DNA from: Cymbidium sinense
Taxonomy: Eukaryota; Streptophyta; Magnoliopsida; Asparagales; Orchidaceae
Direction of reading: 5' to 3'
Length of the DNA: 64,000 nucleotides
Assembly: GCA_021442155.1 (NCBI GenBank)
Contig: CM038218.1
Span: 62,866,474 to 62,930,473, forward strand
The translations under genes were made by a program, and so were the position numbers. Positions 36,300 to 47,597 of the stretch are shown here, piece by piece (the stretch's first letter is position 1; the number at the start of each line of letters is the position of its first letter). The notes under the pieces were generated by a model. That model searched no databases. It saw only the letters and a list, made by a program, of their open reading frames with translations, and was not told where the DNA came from.

Positions 36300-36790
36300 A
36301 CACATGTAAATAATAAATCAACTAAATCAAACCTAATTTCTTACATGATTCCCTATTCATATATTTCTTTTGTACATCCATATGTATTTGAGAGAAGTGG
36401 TATATTAGTCTGAACATCCCGGGGATGGGAGGCTTTAAGTAGCCTTAAGTAGGTCTTGTACCTTACGCCCCTAGTGTAGAAAACAATGGCGTCATACTCA
36501 CTAAAACTCTTATACATATGCATGTGTTATGTAGATAATGAATAAAGAATCATAAATCAAATAAATCAAACATAACCTTTCGCATGGATTTTCTTATCTT
36601 TATAGTCATTCATACATCTACATGTATCTAAGAAAAGTGGTATATTAGTCTAGACACCGCGGGGCTACGAGACTTTAAGTAGCCTTAAGTAGGTCTTATA
36701 CTTTACGCCTCTGATGTAGAAAATAATGACGCCATACTCACTTAAGACTTTTATACATGTAAATGTGTATTTAGCTAATGGATGAAAAAT
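36300..36790. repeat. Tandem duplication of about 240 bp in copy X
   Basis: TGGTATATTAGTCT followed by GGCTTTAAGTAGCC-type sequence occurs twice with a 240-bp offset (anchors 36401 and 36641). B (near 40870-40960) and Z (near 54180-54290) have one copy each. It therefore arose in X alone. Confidence 0.85.
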
Positions 36791-38158
36791 CTCTCTTTTC
36801 TACATAATAAAAACATGCATTCATAATTCATTAACAAATGAAACACCCAAGTTCAAAAATATATTTCTTTGCATTCCTCATCAAAATATACTAAGATTTA
36901 CATTACATGTATATGTATGCTTGAGATTTATCCATATGCATGATATACATGGTGGAAAGAAATAAATGAGTGTGTGTTATGTGATAGTGATCCATTTCAA
37001 TTAATCTTAGGATGCCTTTCTCACTGAAGAGGGCTATTTAGAGTGAATCTAAACTTAGGGTTAATTATAACACATAATAAATCATTCACTAAAGAAATTC
37101 ATTAATCAATTTACCCTAAAATTACTTAAGGTAGGGATAAAAGAGAGACTCTCCTTTCTTTCTCTCTTCATAACACTTAGTTGCTAAGTGTAGGTCATAT
37201 AAAACCAAAGAAAATACTAAATAAAATCTTCAAAATAATTAAACCACTTAAAGACAAATCAACCCTTCATGAATTAAATCTCTCACACTTAGCAAATCGT
37301 AACTCTAAAGCCTAGTTATGACATACTACTCAAACTTTAACATATGCACATTAGATTAAGTCACCACTTCTAGCTTTATGTTAGGGCGGTGCATGGTTTG
37401 ATGAATGTTTAGTTTTGTGATGTATTATTTAGATTGAATGTTAGAGTGTATGTATAGCTTGCTTGTTAGGCCGATATTACCCTAATCATATTTTATGCAA
37501 GGGGTTGTGCTTAAAGGGGCTGTTGTAATAAAATATAAATGCTTTTTACTATGCAAGATGCTTAGCCCCCCTAAGCATAGCCCAAGTTAGGATAGGTGGA
37601 CTTGGTTATCCATGTATGGGGTGCTAAGTCTAAATTATTCCTATAACTTTGGTTGTATGGTGTGTTTTTAACATTTGTTTTGTAGGTGTAGCTAGATTTA
37701 CTTTCCTTCTCTTTGAATGTAATTTTGCATTAGGATTAGGGTAAGTGTTATGGGGATTAAGGGTAAACATTGGTTATAAGACCACATCTTATATACCATG
37801 TGATACCTTTGAAGTAAGTTACATCCCAATCAAAGCCAAAAGAAAGAAAGAAATGAAGCAAATCAAGATGAAGGAATGAAAGATGAAGAGTGAAGAATGG
37901 AGGATGAAGAATGAAGACCCCATAATACTTATCATTTTAAATTATAATTATTCTTTCATTATACCAAGATGTATAAGGGTAGAGCTTAGCTACCCACTTT
38001 TCTTTTCGGGTTGTACGGCGGTACTCGACTGCACCGGCCTTTTATTCTCTTGCGATAACTTTATAAAATTGTGTGATATTTTATTTAGCACGTGCATTAG
38101 AAATAACATGCCTTTTCATAATTTTTGTGGTGTTTATTTTTTAGTGTTAGGTGTTTTA

Positions 38159-41100
38159 TGTGAGGGGACACCACGAAGATCCGCAGATGTACTCATTAGG
38201 GTGATCGGGTATGACATTAAAAATAGTGTACTATCTCTAGAGATAGAAGTCACTACCCTATAATGGACCTAATCACCTAATGAGGACTCCTAAGGCATGA
38301 CGGGTCTTCGAATGTACTAGAGATTTTTCTCCCACTTTCCATGGAAAAGTAAAGTAGGGTTTATTTTAAGCCAGGCTCGTTAAGTTGCTATGGAAGTAAG
38401 CCACCATAGTTAATTACATCTTAAGGAATGAAATTCCTTAAGAATACTCTCAATTAAGATAATGATTGTTGTCTCCAAAGATTTCAAAGATAGACTATCA
38501 ATCAATTAACTATTTTTAGAAAATCAAGTGGGATTAATCAAAAGAGAAAATTATTATTGAATATAAAGAGAGATGAGTAGGGGATGCTCATAATTCTAAG
38601 AAACCTAGTGAGCATCCCAAACTATCCTATAGTTGGGCTTTATATTTTTGAAATTGAGGAGAATCATATGTTTGAGTTGAATTTTTATTAGAAATATAGG
38701 GCTTATAATTCCACAATATAAGATTAAAGAAATGCCTAAGAGGTGAGGATTTATGCTTGTAGCCCTAAAGGGAAACAACAACCTCAGATCTTGAATCTAA
38801 GGAGCTTCAGCATAAGCCAAAGCGACCTAAATCTAAGATAAAAGTGGGTATATGGTTTACCTCCATAAGAGATGATAAACTACTAGACTGTTGGACTTAC
38901 AACCGCTTAGGGTGACTGCCAACTAACTCCTCCTATGATTTTAAATACATGTAGGAAAGTGATATAATTTGCAAGATGGTTAGGCTATTATTTACTTAGA
39001 AGAGAAACTAAGTCCTTAAACTCACACCTTAAGAGACTAGATCATAAAAGGCATGAATAATGACCTAAATCTAATGCAAAGTTTGTCAAATTTTATTTTG
39101 ATTTTGAATATTTTTATTTGACACAGATTATGGGATTTTATATGCCTAATGCATGAGAAAATAAGTTATGGGCCAAAATCAGAAAGAAGGAAGTGTATTT
39201 TCACCATGGCTCTCAAAGGTCAAACCATTTTCTCTGATAAATGTGGAAGCCCTCCATTGGCAAGAGTGAGATAATATGATTTATGCATGATATGAGACAT
39301 ATAACTTCTAGCTAAGGGGTTCCTAAATATTTTATTATCTTGATTTATGTCCTAGGCTTTAGGTGAGGTTATGAATTATTTAATTTAATTTTGAATTGAT
39401 TAATTGGATAGAAAATTTATTTTTTCCTAAGAGCCTAATCGCATACAGGCCATTCAACAATCATCAAACAATTAAAAACTAGGAAAATGATACCATCCTA
39501 ATTGTGCAATCATAAATATAACATCAATCAATTTATAAATTAGTGCAAAAAATAAGAGGCCAATGTGGTCGGGTTCCACCGCACAACCCAAAAAAGGAAA
39601 AATGGGTAGCCCTTATACAACTCGAATTACAAATGAATAATTATAATTAAAATGAATTCATGTTATGGGGGTCTTCATTCTTCATTTTTTCATTTTTTAT
39701 TTCTTCATTTTTTATTTCTTCATTTTGAGTTGATTCTTTTCTTTCTTCCTTTTGGCTAAATTGGAATATGGTTGCTCCAAAGGCATCACATGGTACATAA
39801 GACTTGATCATATAACTAATGTTCATCCTAATACCTTATAACATTCATTCCAAATCCTAATTACAAAATTTACATCAAAATGGGAAAGATAAATTTAACT
39901 AAGCCTACAAAACAAAGGTTAGCTAAACATACCACACAACCCAAGCAATTATATGAATAATTTAGACTTAGCACCCCACACATGGGTAACCAAGTCCACT
40001 TGTCTTAATTTGGACTATGCTTAGGGGCTAAGCAACCTGCACAACAAAAGTATTTATATTCTTTTTGTTTTTATTATAGCGGCCTATTAAGCATAATACC
40101 TTGTAGAAGATATGATTAGGCTAAGATCACCCTATCATCCTGTCTACGCATATACACCCTAACATCTAGTCAAAAATATTATACCACAAAATGAAATCAT
40201 GCATCATACCATGCACCACCATAACATAGAGCTAGAAGTGGTGACTTAGCCTAATGTGTGTGCCATTTAAGGCTTATGTGGCATGTCTTAGCAAGGCTTT
40301 AAGGTTGAAAATTTTCAAGTGTGAAAGATTTAGTTTAGATGGTGGTTTCATTTTAAATGATTTAGTTGACTTATCAATTTAAATTGGTGATTTGATTTGG
40401 TTTGAATGAACCTACACTTAGTGATTAAATGTTATGAAGAGAAGAAAAGAGAAGAGAGCTCTCTTTCATCCCTACCTTAAAGCATTTCTAAGGTAGATTG
40501 ATTAATGAATTTCCTTTAGTGAATGGTTTATTATGTGTTTTAATTGGTCCTAAGTTTGGGTTCTCTTTAAATAGTCCTATTCAATAAAAAAGACATCTTA
40601 GGATTAGTTAGGGTGGATTACTACCACATAACACACACTCATTCATTTCTTTCCATCATGTATACCATGCATATGAATAATCCTAAGCCTACCTATACAT
40701 GCAATGCAAATCTTAGCACACTTTGAATGCAAAGCGAGATGTGATTTTAAAATTTGGATATTCCATTTATTAATTGGATCATTAATGCATGTCTTTGTTA
40801 TGTAGAAAAGAGGAATTTTCTTCCATTAGCTAAATGAATATCCGCATGTACAAAAGTTATAAGTGAGTACGGTGCTATTGTTTTCTACACCAGGGGCGTA
40901 TGGTACAAGACCTATTTAGGGCTACTTAAAGCCTCACATGCCCGAGATGTCTAGACTGATATATGTAGATGTAAAAAAAGAAATAAATGGATAAGGGATC
41001 ATGCAAGAGATTATGTTTGATTTAGTTGTATGATTTACATGTGTAATATGAAGATCCTTTCTAAGTCTTAATATAGAGATGCATAAGAATAGATTTAGGC

Positions 41101-44100
41101 AAGTGTTGTGTTCTTTTCAAATGAACTGTACACTTGCAAATCCTGTGAATCCATGTTAAGAGAAGGAAAGAGAACTTCTAATATACATCTTATGCTATAA
41201 TCACATGCAAGCTTATAAATATTTATAAGTAGCATCACTTCATTCATAATCTTTGATTTATAGGTTTTAAAAGATAATTTTTGGTTTAATAGTGATAATA
41301 GCCAATCATATTCTTAATTTTAGCCAACACATGCAATTTGACATAAAAGGAAACATTTAATTAATTAAATTTTTTTAAAAGAAATGAATGCATGATTTCA
41401 TATGGCAAATAATATTTAGCATGATTGGAAAGAAATAAAGGAATATAAGTACATGACTTCATTCACCCTAATTAATTCCTAAGGACAATCATATAAAATA
41501 AGATCATTTAAAATGAATCAAAATTCTTTAAGGAGATTTTTATCTTTGAATTTGATTTGACTTAGGAAATATGAGAAGGGTTCTAAACATATTCTCCCAT
41601 GAATGTGAATTGTTTGATTTAATTTAAAATAATTAGATTGATTTTATGTTTTGATTAGGTTAAGGTATAAATTAAATCCATTAATTACCCCTTACCTATA
41701 CCACTTTAACATAATTATCCAAGTAATTATGAGCCAACATATGATATGCAACCACATGGAAATTAAATTAGTAATGCACTAAGAAATGAAGGGGCCTAAT
41801 GCAATTGGCTCATAATTATAGGTTAATTAAGCTAAAGAGTTTGATTAAGTACTTTTATAACCCTTATACACATGTAATTTGATTATAATTTTCTTTGGAA
41901 TTCTCTGGTTATCGAACACCTAAGAATCTACCCAAGAATTGAATGGTTGAGTTCTAGAATGATTTTAGTTTTGAGTTTGATTAATTAAACTATTTAATGA
42001 AGTGATTAAGCCATTAATTAGTTATAAATTGATTAAGTGTTATCCAAATGAAATAAACTTAGGGAAAGATTGGAGAAGAGGTCCTAATCTCATTCCCTAT
42101 GTCTATTCAATATTTTATAATGATTAGCCAACTTAATTAATGGATTCATTACTATTTAACATGCCAATTAATCATTTAATTAATTAAGAGAGGGATTAAG
42201 AATGAAATAAGCAATTCTCCTAATTAACCAAGCACTAAATTCCAAGAAAATCATGAAAGGTAGAGGTCATTTTAATAATCAATCTCAAAAAGTTTAGAAT
42301 TAATTGCTGGAGTAATTAGAGAGTAATTAGCTTAATTACATTTTAAATAAAACCCAAATTGAGTCAAAATCACTATTCAAAATTAATTGATTTTAATTTT
42401 CTATTATTCTTTTATAAATTACCTTTAAAATGAGTACTTATTTATATTTTTTTGGATTTTTCTATAATTAGTTATGAAGTTTCACCATTAAAATCAAATT
42501 AATTAAGCCTAATTAAACTCCTAATCTTGTCGGGCCATGTGGTGGCTAACGCTGCTCCCACGTGGCGATTTATTATTTAAGTTGTTCATCACCGATGGGT
42601 TGGAGGCAAACGTGTTTTCTGGAGTCGTTCTAAGATTGGACGTCCAAGATTAATCCCATGGTTAAGGTGAAAATCACAAAGATCTAAAGAGCGGTCTGAT
42701 CAGGATCATCCGATCTGATCACATGGAATGAATGGTCTGTGATATGTCACCTCTCGAGCGGTGAGAGACGGATGCCATTCGTCGATCCAAGCTCGATTCG
42801 AGCTAACCCGAGCTCGAATGGAGCCCAAATTCATCCCATACCTTTGGGGAAGCATAAGCAACACATCTAACGATGGATATTATGTGACATAATGATTTAT
42901 TTCATAAAGGACCAAGCAAATTTTACTCTAAGGTTGATTTCAATGGCATACCTTAGAGGAGGCTCTTACCAGCGCTTTCAATGAAGAAGGAAGCTTCGTC
43001 TAGTATTGATGAAGCCCTGTTGAAAAGAAATTCAGTCTTGATTTGAAGTGGTTTGCTCAGTCGACCAAGCTCCACTTCAATGGAAATCGGTCTTGATCGA
43101 AGCAACACTTCCCGTTGCTTAGAGGCTTATGAAATGGTTTGATTGAGCTAGACGAGGTCCAAGGATGGTGTGTGCAAAGTTAATTACACTTTGGTTGAGA
43201 ATGAGTTGAGTTTGAATGATCCCCAATTTGATTTTGAGTAAAAAATGAGAGAAAAAGCTTGGGAGGTATGCTCCTAGAACTTTGAGGAATGAATCCCTTC
43301 TCAGAGTGAGAATGAGGGGTGGATATATCTCCTCTCCTTGGATCGTGGATGGCTAATTTTCATTTCAATGGGCTTGAGTTGGAATATGCCCACATGGGTC
43401 ATTTTGGGTGGAGGAGAGGGAGAGTGGTGCCCATGTGATTGGTGTGAATTTGGTGAGCCAAGTGTCCAAGGGTGATTGGGAGGTTTGGCCTCCCTTTAGG
43501 TCATGGCCAATCTAAGCTCATATATTCACCACCTTGGTGCCCATGGACCAATATAGATGCCAAGTGGCCTTGGGAAAGGAATGACCAAAGTGAATTTGGT
43601 CATGGATACCCTTTGACCCAAGAAAGTAGTCATTTGGCTATGAGTTTGATTTGGCAGATTTGAAATGATTTAAAAATGGGTTGGGCAAATTTTCAAGTGA
43701 TTTGGAGTTCATTTGATTTGATTTGGCTCAATTTGACCCATTTTGGTCAAGTTGGACCAATTGGTCAAATTGAGTCAAACCATGGGTTAGGTCAAGTTCA
43801 AATGATCATTTGGAGCCTATGGGTATCATTGGTTTGGTTTAATTTGATTTAGATTTGGTTTTGGTTCATTTAGGTTCATTTGGTCAAATGGGTCAAGTTG
43901 TCAATTGACCCATTTGACCCAATTGAGTCATGGGTTGGTTTAGGCTTGGTTGATCATTTGAAATGTATTGTAAGCTTTGGTTTCAATCATTCTAATTTGG
44001 TTTGATTTCAAGTTGATTTGACCAGGTCAAGTTGGGTTCATAATTGGTTGGGTCTAATTCATCAATTGAAGCTTTGGTCAAGTTTAGCAAGTGGTTTAGA

Positions 44101-45482
44101 ATGAACTTTAGCCATTGGTTGCAATAAATTTAAATTAAATCATGATTTGACCTATTTTGAATTTTTAGGCTAATTTGGGTCAACTTAGATCAAGTGGCCA
44201 ATTAGGCTTGGTTTGACTCAATTGATGACTTTGTCATGTTCAATCATTGATTATGGATTTGTTTAGATCAATAGTTTCAATCAATTAGACTCATAGTAAA
44301 TTTTGGCTTGTTTAGGTCTTATTTGGGCTAAGTGTTGACTTGGTCAAAGGCTAGGTTTGACTTGGTTTGATCCAATGTGAGTGATTGATCATTCTAGGAT
44401 GATTGTTGATCACAATGTGAGGCTTGGATGGGCTTAGTTCAATCCAATTTGGGTTGGATTAGAACTTAGTTCAAAAAGGTCTTTTAAGTCACTTTAGGTC
44501 AAGTGAGCCTAAATGGGTCAATTGACTTGATCAAAGCTTGATTCAAGTTTGGTTGAACTCATATGGACTTATGATAGAAATATAAATCCAATTGCAAGTG
44601 GTTTTGGTTCAATTGACAATTTCAAGTCAAAAGGATGAACATGGGTTTGACTTGGGTTAGTTTGATTTTGGCTTGGTGATTGTATTTTATGTTTATATTT
44701 GGGCATATGATTGAAGGAGTGACTGTTTGACGAGAAAATCCAAGGGTTTAGATTGATTTGAGAATGATTTGGCTAAATCAAGAAATTGGCTTAAAGGATA
44801 TAAATCGGGTTTGGATTTGAGTTTTGAATCTATATTGATTTAATTTTGGCCATTTGAATTTATATTTCATTTATATTTGTGAAGATAAATGAGAATATAA
44901 ATGATCAATGAGAGAATCATGTGAATTAAGAGTGATTTGATTGTGAATTTGGCTAAGGTAGGTCAAAAAGTTTGAAAAAGGGGTTTTGATTTGGTTTGAT
45001 TTATATTCATTTGATTTGGATGATTTGGATGCCAATTTCATTTATAGTTGTGAATACAAATGATGGAATAAGTGATTTATGAAGAAATCATATGGCTTTG
45101 GGTTGATTTGTAGGGTTTGGCTAAGCTTATGGATGTGATTCATAAGGCTTAGAAGGTTTTGGATTTGGAATTGATCATGGATTTGAATCATCTCAAATTG
45201 GAGTTGGATTTGGATCATTCAGAATTGGAATTGAATTGAGATTTGAGAAAATCAATTGAGTTAGAATTGATTTGATTTGATTTGGATTGGTTTGAAGGAA
45301 TGGGTTACCTTAAATCCCTAATGCATAGCCTAATCCTATGATAAACTCTTCTAAGTCTCTAGGGTTAGGTAAGTGTTCACCTAATTAATAGAACTGTCTC
45401 AAGACTAAAGAACTCTAAGTGTCTAGAGGAGTCCTATGTCTAAGATGGAGAAGTTAAGAGCTCACTCCAAAAGTGAGGTCAA
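38159..45482 (+). mobile_element. Long LTR-like repeat, copy B (most complete)
   Basis: About 7.3 kb from TGTGAGGGGACACC to GTGAGGTCAA. Both ends correspond to the ends of Z (reversed TGTTGGGATGCC and ATGAGGTCAACA), so this looks like a full-length terminal repeat with a CA-to-TA change at the end. It contains no credible coding sequence. It abuts the 2.1-kb non-coding block next to the Tat-lineage pol. It may be that element's 3' LTR or the 5' LTR of an oppositely oriented one. If an LTR, it is very long; multi-kilobase LTRs are known in the Ogre/Tat group. Confidence 0.75.
43640..45300. repeat. GGTCAA-rich low-complexity tract in copy B
   Basis: Reverse-orientation counterpart of the 32.3-33.4 kb tract, made of TTTGGTTTGATTTG, GGTCAA and TTGACC variants. 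It reads G/T-rich here and A/C-rich in X. Confidence 0.8.
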
Positions 45483-47597
45483 TAAAGGGTGCCCAATAGG
45501 TGTGGTGTGACTAACATGGCATACAACACGTATTGGTGTTGACCAAGATGATCAACAATGTTCAAATGATCGCAAGCACTAACAGAAATGATCTTCTCCT
45601 AAGCTCGAGGTGTAGAAGGAATCAAGATCTTAGTGCAATGCAACTCTACTTATGTTAAAGACATAAGAGAGCAAAGGAGGAATCCACTAGGAAAAAAAGG
45701 TTCAAGTTATCCACTAGGGATAAGAAGTTGTGAAATCGCTGGATTATACCAATCCACTGGGAAAAGTGTGAACCTTCCACTGTGAGTTCAGTTGGAGAAT
45801 CCACTAGAAATTGGGAAGATTTTCATCTTACTGAGGAGAAGTTGATCGATTTGATTATTTAATTTGACCCCACTAGAGAGGTTGGTTGGTTTTATTTCAT
45901 ATTTTAAATTTTGAATTTTGAGATGGACCCTGTCAATTTGTAATCGACTGCACTGAGTAGGGGCCATGTCAGCCTTGGCCTACTTTAGATTTACCAATCT
46001 AAAGGGGGTAATCTACCAACCACATAGCAAGACTATCCAACCAAAGGGTTGCCTTTCGGTGTGCCACGGTTGTACTAGGAAGAAAGCGTAGTAGACATAC
46101 ATCCTCTAAAGTAGGGATCAATCATTGGGGTGATCTGGTGACACAATGAATCAAACCCAATCTTAGGCTGACTACTGAGAGAGTGCCGACCTGGGGACTT
46201 ATCTCAACTCAAGTGTAGTCAGGCAATTCATATAGGGAGTTTTGCTAACACTGCCCTAAAGATAGGATGCTTGCTTGGGAAAGGCTGGGGGCTTGAATTC
46301 CTAATCCACAAGCAAATAAATTTATTTATTTGTTTATTTATTTATTGTGGTCCCTATTAGTTTGCGAGGGATCATACTGAGAAGGAGCTTATATCAGCCT
46401 AAACCAATCTTAGATTTATGGTCCAAGGGAGAATCTGTGCATCCGTTGAACAAATTCTCCAACCACAGGGGTGGCTACTAGAAAAGGGGGACTGTCCAAT
46501 CCAAAAGTAACATGAGTAGTGTCTAAATGGGGTCGCAAATGATGTGATCCAAGTAGAGTGCTTGCAAGGGAGGGGCCACTAAGGGCTTTATCCTGATCCC
46601 TAAAGAAGATAATGTCTATAGGTAATCGGTGGCCAACTCAATGAGAAAACACAGAGACTCATATCTGCCAAGAGTGGTGTGTCCACCGGGTGAGTTGCTG
46701 CTAGCATAGCGAATATCAACCAACCTAAGGTGCCCATCAAGTTTGTGATATTAGCCTAGGAAGAAAGCATCGGGGATTTACATCCTCCTGGAACCGATAT
46801 GGTATATCGGGCTCGAATAGTGCTATTCGACCTAGGGCTACTGTGAATGCCACTGGGGGACTTGTATCAACTCAAAAGTAGTCGAGAGGAAAGGAGCCAC
46901 TGGGGGACTTATCTTAAGCCTCAAATATACTGACCTAGTTAGTGCATGATGGGTAGTTCAAGAAGAAGGTGTGTAAGCTTTTATTCTTTTAAACAAAGTC
47001 AACATGCGGTAATTTGGTGCAGCGAGACCTACTAAACTACAAGGCACTCGTCGATTTGTCAAGTTAGGAAGAAAGTGGGACTCACATCCACCGGACAAGT
47101 GACCACTTGATACACTAGTAAGGTAGCATGTCACACCTAGAGTAATAATGAGTGAGTGCCATTGCTCCCACATCAAAATAGCCTGAGATAAAAGATATGT
47201 GTTTATGTTTGTGTTTATGTTAAAGGAGGATAGGATGTCGCTTGGGTTCTCTTACACCTATCCTAAAATATGCTTAAGAGTTAATGAAATGGTGCCATGA
47301 ATGACATTGTGATCCCACCAAGGAAGGATGCCGCTTGGGTTCTCTTACACCTAACTTAGCCATGCTAGTCAAAATAGGAGGCCTCTTGGGTTCTCTTACA
47401 CCTACTCTAGTAGCACTGGGGAATCGTGCTTAATTTGTGTTGTGTTGTGAATGAAGGATATGATGCCTCTTGGGTTCTCTTACACATACCCTAAACACAT
47501 CATGGTAGATTTAAACAAGCAAACAATGCTTCGAATGAAGAGAATATTTTGATGTATTGGAATGGAATTTTTGAAGATAATTATTTTCAACATGATT
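45483..47597. other. Non-coding block between copy B and the Tat-lineage pol
   Basis: No credible coding sequence. Several repeated phrases occur: AATCCACTAGG/GAAAA near 45680-45800, CACTGGGGGACTT near 46850 and 46900 with a relative near 46195, and four TTGGGTTCTCTTACAC cores (47242-47485). It fits a retroelement untranslated region. AAGGGTGCCCAATAGG directly beyond B could be a decayed primer-binding site for a plus-strand element. Alternatively the block is the 3' UTR of the minus-strand pol. Confidence 0.5.
47242..47485. repeat. Four copies of a 16-bp core in imperfect tandem
   Basis: TTGGGTTCTCTTACAC occurs at 47242, 47335, 47386 and 47470 (spacings 93, 51 and 84 bp), each preceded by GATG(C/T)C(G/T)C or GGCCTC. 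The core is invariant while the spacers diverge. Confidence 0.9.

Larger units (their letters stand above)
31615..38150 (-). mobile_element. Long LTR-like repeat, copy X (inverted relative to B)
   Basis: Begins TGTTGACCTCACTTTTAG, shared with Z (52086) and, reversed, with the end of B. It runs through the same landmarks as B in reverse: CACGTGGC motifs near 34620-34665, GGCTTTAAGTAGCC near 36430, GGGCGGTGCATGG near 37385, TTAGCCCCCCTAAGC near 37562 and GAAGACCCCATAA near 37912. It lacks the outer 1.3 kb that B has. In one 70-bp block, X and B differ at about 8 positions. The small open frames (for example 33388, 33641, 37883) are not conserved in B and are not genes. Confidence 0.8.

Noticed and set aside
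38100..38200. Assembly-artefact palindrome at the X/B centre
   Set aside because: The arms differ at roughly one position in nine in the block checked and have different indels, which a mis-joined reverse copy of the same locus would not show.
37883..38263. 126-residue plus-strand open frame
   Set aside because: It spans the X/B junction, so it cannot be an ancestral gene, and it has no counterpart in the matching parts of B or Z.
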